DNA of 11,540 nucleotides, taken from positions 1 through 11,540 of the forward strand of contig CAYMCV010000078.1 of assembly GCA_964389005.1 (NCBI GenBank). Direction: 5' to 3'. Positions 1 to 4,978 of this stretch are shown here, piece after piece. The notes beneath the pieces are model-generated. The model was given only the letters and a program-made list of their open reading frames with translations, made no database searches and had not been told where the DNA came from. Each line of letters opens with the position of its first letter. Position 1 is the stretch's first letter. Origin of the DNA: CAYMCV01 sp964389005. Lineage in GTDB: Bacteria > Bacillota > Clostridia > Lachnospirales > Lachnospiraceae. A program made the position numbers and the translations under genes.

Positions 1-1441
1 GATCACTCGGTTTTTGTTGGGACAAAAGAACAACCGTCTCCACATTCGCTGTCGCGGGAAACATATCTACACAGCAGATTCGTTCTGCCCGATATCCATT
101 TTCCAACAAAACTTCCAAATCACGTGCAAGGCTTGTCGGTTTACAAGAAACATAGACAATCCTTTTTACACCATACGATATGATTTGTTGCAATGCACGG
201 GGATGAACTCCGTCTCGCGGCGGGTCCAAAATAATGTAGTCCGGTTTTTCTGTAATTTCATCCAATACTTTTAGTACATCACCGGCAAAAAAGCAACAAT
301 TATCAAGTCCGTTATCCTTCGCATTGGCAATTGCTGCCTCTACTGCCTCCTTCACAATTTCTACACCGATTACCGTTCCCGCAACCGGCGCCATCAACTG
401 TGCTATGGTTCCCGTTCCGCTGTATAAGTCATACACAATCGATTCTCGCCGCTCATCGGACTGCCGAATTTCTCCGAGATATTCTCTGACCTTACCATAT
501 AATACTTCTGCGCCGAGGCTGTTGGTTTGAAAGAAGGAAAACGGCGTAATACGAAAGCGAAGCCCCAAAAGCTCTTCATAAAAATAATCCTGCCCGAACA
601 AAATCTCCATGTCATCTTTCTGTACGGTATCGGCTACGGAATCATTCATGGTATGTATAATTCCGACAATACGCCCCTTCGTTTGCAGGGCGGAAAGTCC
701 GGCCGCCCACGCCGCCAAATCCGCCTGCTGTGCGGTGGTTGTTACCAAATTGACAAGGATTTCTCCGGTTTTGGCCGCTTTACGAACACATAGGTGACGC
801 AAATAGCCCGTATGTCTCATCCGATGAAAATAAGGAATCTTTTTCTTGGTAAAATAGCGAAGCGTTTCCTGCAATATCAGTCCAAAATCCGCATCCGCAA
901 TTCTACATTGATCCACACAGACAATATCATAAAAACTCCCACGCTTATGCATACCAAGCGACAGCGCTCCGTCTTTTATCTCATCACCGAAGGTGAATTC
1001 CATCTTGTTTCTGTATCCGAATTCTCGCGGACTCGGAAGAATACCTTCAAAAATATGGCTATAATCCGCTTGCTGCTCTCCGCGTGCAATTGCATTATGA
1101 ATGACCGGGTGTAACAATGCTTTTACTTGTGATTCTTTGATTTTGAGCTGTTCTTCATAAGGATACCTCTGATACAGGCATCCGCCGCAATCCGGAAAAT
1201 GGATACACGGACTCTGTCTGCTTCCTTGGGCTTCTTCCAAAACCTCCGTAATCACACCCTCCGCCTTATTGTTCCGCAACTTACGTATCGCGACGGCAAC
1301 CTTCTGTCCCGGAAGCGCATTCTTAATTGTGATTTCTGTCTCTTTCGTTCCGTTCTCGGTTTCTTCGCTTACAATCATAATTCCCTTGTTCGGAAATCGT
1401 ATGTCGGATACACTTCCGATGATAATCTGTCCTTTTTTCAT
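1..1441 (-). CDS. rlmD: 23S rRNA (uracil-5-)-methyltransferase, RumA/RlmD family (3' end beyond window)
   Basis: SAM-dependent enzyme that makes 5-methyluridine in 23S rRNA. I translated the open minus-strand frame from ATG at 1441: 480 residues are visible with no stop before the window edge, so the C-terminus is cut, although the last conserved block is already present. Residues 1-65 look like a TRAM RNA-binding domain. An iron-sulfur set is visible: Cys79, Cys85 and Cys88 (CIHFPDCGGC), with Cys179 as the likely fourth ligand. The methyltransferase part has FFQTNS (303-308), the SAM loop DLYSGTGT (338-345), DPPRDGVHP (406-414), the nucleophile Cys433 in VYVSCKPT, and the general base Glu468 in NVETVVLL. 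GGAGAG lies about 11 nt before the ATG. Upstream ATGs run into a stop. The family assignment is firm; the exact target uridine (RlmC, RlmD or dual RlmCD) cannot be told from sequence. Confidence 0.95.
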   Translation of the reverse strand, partial: MKKGQIIIGSVSDIRFPNKGIMIVSEETENGTKETEITIKNALPGQKVAVAIRKLRNNKAEGVITEVLEEAQGSRQSPCIHFPDCGGCLYQRYPYEEQLKIKESQVKALLHPVIHNAIARGEQQADYSHIFEGILPSPREFGYRNKMEFTFGDEIKDGALSLGMHKRGSFYDIVCVDQCRIADADFGLILQETLRYFTKKKIPYFHRMRHTGYLRHLCVRKAAKTGEILVNLVTTTAQQADLAAWAAGLSALQTKGRIVGIIHTMNDSVADTVQKDDMEILFGQDYFYEELLGLRFRITPFSFFQTNSLGAEVLYGKVREYLGEIRQSDERRESIVYDLYSGTGTIAQLMAPVAGTVIGVEIVKEAVEAAIANAKDNGLDNCCFFAGDVLKVLDEITEKPDYIILDPPRDGVHPRALQQIISYGVKRIVYVSCKPTSLARDLEVLLENGYRAERICCVDMFPATANVETVVLLSQQKPSD

Positions 1442-1509
1442 ATCAATACAATCTCTCCATTACATCCATAAATTAATGCAAACGCTGTTTATTTCGATTT
1501 TTATCGAAC

Positions 1510-1537
1510 AAAAACGGGATGTTTGCACATCCCGTTT
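1510..1537 (-). terminator. Rho-independent terminator after the acidic membrane protein gene
   Basis: The perfect 10-bp inverted repeat AAACGGGATG / CATCCCGTTT (1512-1521 and 1528-1537) encloses a 6-nt loop. Read on the minus strand, the stem runs straight into TTTTTG. It lies 26 bp past the stop of the 90-residue gene and 69 bp before the methyltransferase start, so it should end or attenuate transcription between the two. A second small dyad, TTCGAT-TTTT-ATCGAA (1493-1508), follows directly and may add to it. Confidence 0.75.
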
Positions 1538-1562
1538 GAAAATACTCATAAAAATGTAACAC

Positions 1563-1835
1563 TTATGCTTTCGCATCCGCCGTTACGGCAGCAACCTCTT
1601 CGTCATCGAAGAAATCATCATCAAAATCGTCGTCAAAATCGTCATCCAAATCTTCAAGGTAATCAGGAGTCAAATAACGGTAAACCAAATATGCAATTCC
1701 TGCAACTGCAGCAACAATACCGATACCTGCGAGAACCCAAATAATAATGTTTCTTCTCTTCTCTTCTTCCTTATCCTTACGATTGATAATATCATTCAAC
1801 TTTACAGCACTCAATACATCATCAAAACTCTTCAT
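1563..1835 (-). CDS. Small single-span membrane protein with Asp-rich repetitive tail, function unknown
   Basis: A 90-residue protein of no named family that I recognise. Residues 1-29 are charged and probably helical, ending in a basic stretch (EEEKRR). Residues 30-52 form one hydrophobic membrane segment rich in Ile, Val, Ala and Gly. Residues 57-80 are strongly acidic, with tandem DDDF units (LDDDF, DDDF, DDDFF, DDEE), and residues 81-90 are Ala-rich. By the positive-inside rule the N-terminus should be cytoplasmic and the acidic tail outside; this is inference. A strong Shine-Dalgarno (GGGAGG, 8 nt before ATG) and a terminator after the stop support a real gene. It is divergent from agrB. 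The acidic tail might bind cations or basic partners, but nothing in the sequence proves it. Confidence 0.85.
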   Translation of the reverse strand: MKSFDDVLSAVKLNDIINRKDKEEEKRRNIIIWVLAGIGIVAAVAGIAYLVYRYLTPDYLEDLDDDFDDDFDDDFFDDEEVAAVTADAKA

Positions 1836-1877
1836 AATAATAGCCTCCCTTACACTGATTGTTTGTTTACTGCTAAT

Positions 1878-1906
1878 AGCATACCACGAAATCCAAATTT
1901 TTACTA
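1878..1906 (-). promoter_or_regulatory. Possible extended -10 promoter of the acidic membrane protein gene
   Basis: On the minus strand an extended -10 (TGG-TATGCT, hexamer at 1878-1883) lies about 43 bp before the start codon. At 17 bp spacing the -35 is poor (TAGTAA, 1901-1906). The placement gives a leader of roughly 35 nt. This is a motif match only. Confidence 0.3.
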
Positions 1907-1980
1907 TCCCCTTTTTCCAATTTTTTGTTTTTCTCTGATTGTTTCTCGTCCTGTTACGGAGGGAATGTAAAGCAATATCA

Positions 1981-2000
1981 TTTCATTTTACTGAATGAAA
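1981..2000. repeat. 7-bp inverted repeat in the divergent intergenic region
   Basis: TTTCATT-TTACTG-AATGAAA is a perfect 7-bp dyad with a 6-bp spacer, in the divergent region between the acidic membrane protein gene and agrB. It is not followed by a clear T tract on the plus strand and is far from any stop codon, so a protein-binding site is at least as likely as a terminator. The regulator is unknown. Confidence 0.4.
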
Positions 2001-2001
2001 C

Positions 2002-2130
2002 AAAAAACTCTCCAAACTTCCAAAAAGCACGCATTTTCGACGTGTTTTATTCTAAAAAAGTCAAAAAAATGCATATATTGTTCCAAATATTACCAATTCA
2101 GTCAAAAAATCGCTTTTTGTTACAAACAAA
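2002..2130. promoter_or_regulatory. Helically phased A/T-tract array upstream of agrB (predicted bent DNA)
   Basis: A or T runs of 3 to 7 bases recur about every 10 bp. Their centres lie near 2004, 2015, 2024, 2035 (T4), 2046 (T4), 2056, 2066, 2086, 2106, 2116 (T5) and 2125. Two turns are skipped, but the register is kept. Tracts in phase with the helix repeat are the known signature of intrinsic curvature. Within the array a 13-bp near-repeat starting GTCAAAAAA occurs at 2060-2072 and 2101-2113 (11 of 13 matches, 41 bp or about four turns apart). Lying directly upstream of the agrBD start, this is probably a curved control region and may include LytTR regulator sites. I see no other gene in 1836-2166. 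Confidence 0.55.
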
Positions 2131-2145
2131 TGGTATTCTGATAAT
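2117..2145 (+). promoter_or_regulatory. Candidate sigma-A promoter of agrBD
   Basis: TTGTTA (2117-2122) and GATAAT (2140-2145) are 17 bp apart. The -10 matches 5 of 6 and the -35 matches 4 of 6. Transcription would start near 2152, leaving a very short leader in front of the GGGGGGAG ribosome binding site (2155-2162), which is tight but possible. The imperfect -35 next to a bent upstream region fits a promoter needing an activator. No better pair was found nearby. Confidence 0.4.
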
Positions 2146-2166
2146 ACCTTATGAGGGGGGAGATTT

Positions 2167-2742
2167 ATGAAGGAACGACTTAAGCGCAAGTATAATCTTA
2201 GCGATTATCAGATTGCCCAGTTGGTTTTTCTCATTAAATCGATTGCATCGGAAGCAGTAAAACTGCTTCTGATGGGAATTTTCTTTTGGAGAAGCATTCC
2301 TGAATATCTATTTGCAGTCGTTGTACTGTTGTGTATGAGAACTTCAACCGGCGGGCTTCACTGTAAGCACTTCATCACATGTTTTTTTACATCTTTTTTG
2401 TTTTTGCTTTTGGCAGTGTATCCACTTCCTGCCATTCCGGTTCCGAAAATTATCCAGTTATCGGGACTTTTGATTTGTATCTTATGTAATTACTATATCG
2501 GTCCCATCACAGGACCGCTACATAAGAAACTCGATGCACAGAACACAAGTAAATCCAAAGTTAGGTCATTTATTTTCATTTTTCTTTTTTTAGTCACTAC
2601 ATACATTATACCGGAAAACAACTACATTTCCATTGGCTTTTGGGTGATCGTATTACATACCATTCAACTCATCATAGCAAAGGTTGCGAACAATGTACAA
2701 GACAAAAGGAGGAAAACGTATGAGAAACTACCTGAGACTTAG
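2167..2742 (+). CDS. agrB: AgrB-family membrane endopeptidase, quorum-sensing peptide processing
   Basis: AgrB is a cysteine protease in the cytoplasmic membrane that removes the C-terminal tail of AgrD and closes the peptide ring. This 191-residue protein has the usual family length. Its conserved block, RTSTGGLHCKHFITC, holds the catalytic pair His65 and Cys72, seven residues apart as in staphylococcal AgrB. Several hydrophobic segments follow (about 45-57, 75-92, 95-115, 132-150 and 155-172), with a basic loop (KLDAQNTSKSKVR) and a basic C-terminal end. An extra Cys66 and His68 flank the catalytic His. The start is set by GGGGGGAG just upstream. The last 23 bp overlap the AgrD-like gene in another frame, so the two are translated from one message. 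The family call is firm. Confidence 0.93.
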   Translation: MKERLKRKYNLSDYQIAQLVFLIKSIASEAVKLLLMGIFFWRSIPEYLFAVVVLLCMRTSTGGLHCKHFITCFFTSFLFLLLAVYPLPAIPVPKIIQLSGLLICILCNYYIGPITGPLHKKLDAQNTSKSKVRSFIFIFLFLVTTYIIPENNYISIGFWVIVLHTIQLIIAKVANNVQDKRRKTYEKLPET

Positions 2743-2845
2743 TGTTGTTTTAACAGCTCTGATTGCATTGGCCAATTGGTGGGGCGGAGATATTCCGAGT
2801 TTTCTGCTCTTTGGAGAGATTCCCTACCCTGAAGAAACTAATTAA
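2720..2845 (+). CDS. agrD: AgrD-like cyclic lactone autoinducer precursor, Ser ring residue predicted
   Basis: A 41-residue peptide inside the 3' end of agrB, with an excellent ribosome binding site (AAGGAGG at 2706-2712, 7 nt before ATG). It has the three parts of AgrD: an N-terminal hydrophobic helix with a few positive charges (residues 1-18), a signal region, and an acidic Pro-rich C-terminal tail. The tail GEIPYPEE lines up with DEVEVPKE of S. aureus AgrD and HQPEEPKS of C. perfringens AgrD, with Pro at +6 after the cut. This puts AgrB cleavage after Phe31, with Ser27 as ring-forming residue five from the new C-terminus. The protein has no Cys, so the product should be a lactone with ring SFLLF and an exocyclic N-terminal part of unknown length, perhaps beginning in the WWGGDIP stretch. 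Position, overlap with agrB and tail make the identity likely; the ring chemistry is inferred. Confidence 0.85.
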   Translation: MRNYLRLSVVLTALIALANWWGGDIPSFLLFGEIPYPEETN

Positions 2846-2871
2846 CTTTTTATGATTGTCCTCATATTTTT

Positions 2872-2909
2872 GGAGTTCCCATACTTGCGAATGGGGACTT
2901 CATTTTTTT
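2872..2909 (+). terminator. Rho-independent terminator of agrBD
   Basis: An 11-bp stem, GGAGTTCCCAT (2872-2882) with ATGGGGACTTC (2891-2901), contains two G-U pairs and an 8-nt loop. A single A and then seven T follow (2903-2909). It begins 26 bp after the agrD stop. On the opposite strand the hairpin is not followed by a T run, so it should act only on plus-strand transcripts. Its right arm contains the stop codon of the convergent kinase gene. Confidence 0.85.
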
Positions 2910-4171
2910 GGAATGATTAATCCGAAAGATATCATGTTTCCATATTCACATGACTCATTTTCAACCGATAATTGAATCTGATACTCATCACAACGACATT
3001 TCACATGATACAATCCCAAGCCGCGGCCTTCGCCTTTACTGCTGTTTCCTTTCTTGAAAAAAGAATGCAATGTATCAAAATCATACTCCGGTGCGGTATT
3101 TTTTACTTGTATTACAATTGACTCATCGTTCTCGATCAAACAAAAATCCAGTCGTTTTTGTTCGGTTTCAAGCAAAGCATCGGCCGCGTTGTTTAATAAG
3201 TTTCCCAACAACTCAACCATCACATAAATCGGAACCAAAGATTCTGCTTTCCCGATTGCCACCTTATAGGTTAAATCAATCTGCTTCTCATCCAACTCAA
3301 GAAACTTTCCATACAGGAATCCGATGAGTACAGGATTGCCGGATGATAACAATTTATTGTACTTATTGCTGTTCTTCAAATCTTGGCAATACGCTTTTTG
3401 TGCGTTCACAAGCGAATCATAGTCTTTGTAAACATACTGCTGGCTATAAACAGCATTGATTTGATTATCAAACTCGTGCTGACGCAAGCGTATATTCGTA
3501 ATCAAGTTCTGAAAGGATTCCTCGTACATACGAAACATATTTAGCTCTGCCTCGTCCGTCTTGGCTTTGATTCTGATACGACTGAAATTGGCCGCCAAGA
3601 CAAAAATCATGACAACTAAAATAATCAGAAGGACAAACACCTCCCAAGGAAAATATACGCGTTCTTTGTACATAACAATACATGCACATGTTGCAATTGC
3701 AACCACAACCACCGATAAGGTAATCAGAACTTCTTTTTTCTGAAGCAGTTCACTCAACTTATTGAGTTTGCACAATTGTAATGGTATTGTAACGATAAAA
3801 ACACCAAGATTAATCAGTAAGACTTCAACTTCATCGCCAAAGCCGTTTGGAAACAAGAATTGTAAAATCGTAACCAATGCGACTTGAATGACTGTTAACA
3901 CAACAATACAAAGGATAACATTCACACATATTTTTTTCCAATGAAAACCAAATCTCATGCCGCAATAGACCACCAAAAATGCATACAAGATAAAGGTAAA
4001 AAACTGCGGTAATCCAAACTGATATATGATGGACAGACAAATCACATCGACAGCCACAAATATTGCCGTCGATACATGGAACTTCGTTAATTTAATCTTT
4101 TCGCCGTATAGGGCATGCATACACAGAACAATGGCGAGAATCTCAAACACGTATGCAATTCTGACAATCAT
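2900..4171 (-). CDS. agrC: AgrC-like sensor histidine kinase (GHKL type)
   Basis: Membrane receptor kinase predicted to sense the cyclic peptide made by AgrBD. Of 423 residues, about 1-196 carry six or seven hydrophobic spans. The cytoplasmic part has the phospho-acceptor block RLRQHEFDNQ with His232, typical of AgrC-type kinases. The ATP-binding domain (about 310-423) has an N box with Glu320, Asn324, Asn327, Asn328 and Asp331, and a G box GEGRGLGL (380-387). I chose ATG at 4171 because GGAGG sits 6 nt before it. An in-frame ATG at 4198 has no ribosome site and falls inside a predicted hairpin. The gene lies 63 bp after the response regulator. The stop at 2900 is inside the agrBD terminator. 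No T-rich terminator is visible for this gene, so its transcript may run antisense into agrD and agrB. The peptide-receptor role rests on family and context. Confidence 0.88.
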   Translation of the reverse strand: MIVRIAYVFEILAIVLCMHALYGEKIKLTKFHVSTAIFVAVDVICLSIIYQFGLPQFFTFILYAFLVVYCGMRFGFHWKKICVNVILCIVVLTVIQVALVTILQFLFPNGFGDEVEVLLINLGVFIVTIPLQLCKLNKLSELLQKKEVLITLSVVVVAIATCACIVMYKERVYFPWEVFVLLIILVVMIFVLAANFSRIRIKAKTDEAELNMFRMYEESFQNLITNIRLRQHEFDNQINAVYSQQYVYKDYDSLVNAQKAYCQDLKNSNKYNKLLSSGNPVLIGFLYGKFLELDEKQIDLTYKVAIGKAESLVPIYVMVELLGNLLNNAADALLETEQKRLDFCLIENDESIVIQVKNTAPEYDFDTLHSFFKKGNSSKGEGRGLGLYHVKCRCDEYQIQLSVENESCEYGNMISFGLIIPKK

Positions 4172-4189
4172 CGTCTTCCTCCGTTTCCG

Positions 4190-4225
4190 GTGTAACATCT
4201 CAAAATTAGTCAGATGACGTTACAC
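4190..4225 (-). other. Predicted hairpin between regulator and kinase genes
   Basis: On the minus-strand transcript GTGTAAC pairs with GTTACAC and, after a 3-nt bulge (GTC), ATCT pairs with AGAT, with an 11-nt loop. It starts 9 nt after the regulator stop codon and ends 7 nt before the kinase GGAGG. No T run follows, so it is not a terminator. It might set the regulator-to-kinase expression ratio through mRNA stability or ribosome access. Confidence 0.4.
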
Positions 4226-4234
4226 GAGTGATTG

Positions 4235-4963
4235 TTACTTTTTAAATGCTTCAATCACTTTCTTCACATATGTAACACCGATCGCCGGTTTATATGATGT
4301 ATGACCAAGCGTCAGATATCGATTGGTCATATCAACATCTTCGACATATGCAGTATTAATTATGACATTTCGGCTGCACTGTAAAAATGAAGAGAAATCT
4401 GCCTCACGGATAATTTGCTTGGCAGTTTTGTATGGTATTTTTAGTTCTTTTCCGCTTACCATATGGATATGCATCATGTGCTGTATACTCTCAATATACA
4501 ATACGTCCCTGCACTTCACAGGATACAGAATTCCGTCTCTGCGAAAGTGTAATACACATTCTTCATCATTGCTTGTCTTAAATTGCAGTGCCTGTTGCAG
4601 GATGTCTTGAACCTGCTTGGCCTCATACGGTTTCTCGATATAGCCGAAGCAATGCAGCGAACGATAAGCATACAACTCCGGGTCCTCCAACGAGGTCACA
4701 AAAATCAGTGGCGTAAAGAGATACTTGGGAATTTCACGGATTTTTTTGGCCAAACGAATGCCGGATGTGTCACCCAATTCCTTCGTATTCAAAACAATAT
4801 CCACCAGAAAGACATCTATGGTGTTTTCCATGAGAATCCGATAAGCTTCATCCGACTGCTTGGCATGATAAACAATTGCTTCCGGACTCATCTCATGAAT
4901 GATTCCCAACATCATTTCCGCTTGGTTTGGATTATCTTCGATTACCAAAATCGTTTTTTGCAT
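4235..4963 (-). CDS. agrA: AgrA-like response regulator with LytTR DNA-binding domain
   Basis: A transcription regulator of 242 residues, the usual length for the AgrA/ComE type. Residues 1-120 are a receiver domain with the acidic pair Glu9-Asp10, phospho-acceptor Asp55 (VFLVDIVL), Thr90 and Lys111 (YIEKPYEA). Residues about 135-237 are a LytTR domain: an opening beta segment (VLYIESIQHMMHIH), SSFLQCSRNVIINTAYVED, and a C-terminal helix ending FKK. LytTR proteins bind direct repeats about two helical turns apart; a likely target here is the agrBD control region. AAGGAG stands 5 nt before ATG. The gene starts 15 bp after the pcrA stop with no terminator between, so it is probably read from the pcrA transcript, followed by the kinase gene. 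Regulator-before-kinase is the reverse of the S. aureus agrC-agrA order. Confidence 0.9.
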   Translation of the reverse strand: MQKTILVIEDNPNQAEMMLGIIHEMSPEAIVYHAKQSDEAYRILMENTIDVFLVDIVLNTKELGDTSGIRLAKKIREIPKYLFTPLIFVTSLEDPELYAYRSLHCFGYIEKPYEAKQVQDILQQALQFKTSNDEECVLHFRRDGILYPVKCRDVLYIESIQHMMHIHMVSGKELKIPYKTAKQIIREADFSSFLQCSRNVIINTAYVEDVDMTNRYLTLGHTSYKPAIGVTYVKKVIEAFKK

Positions 4964-4978
4964 AAGTTCTCCTTGAAA

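Noticed and set aside
1493..1508. Perfect dyad TTCGAT-TTTT-ATCGAA beside the 1510-1537 terminator.
   Set aside because: Short, AT-rich stem without its own T run in either useful direction; best seen as an accessory to the terminator or chance.
1925..2170. An 81-codon open frame that overlaps the agrB start by 4 bp (ATGA), as coupled genes do.
   Set aside because: It begins at TTG with no ribosome site, its only internal ATG also lacks one, and its composition is what the AT-rich, A-tract-phased region would give in any frame. No recognisable motif.
4172..4198. Nine-residue longer kinase from ATG at 4198.
   Set aside because: No ribosome site there, the codon is inside a predicted hairpin, and GGAGG is correctly spaced for ATG at 4171.
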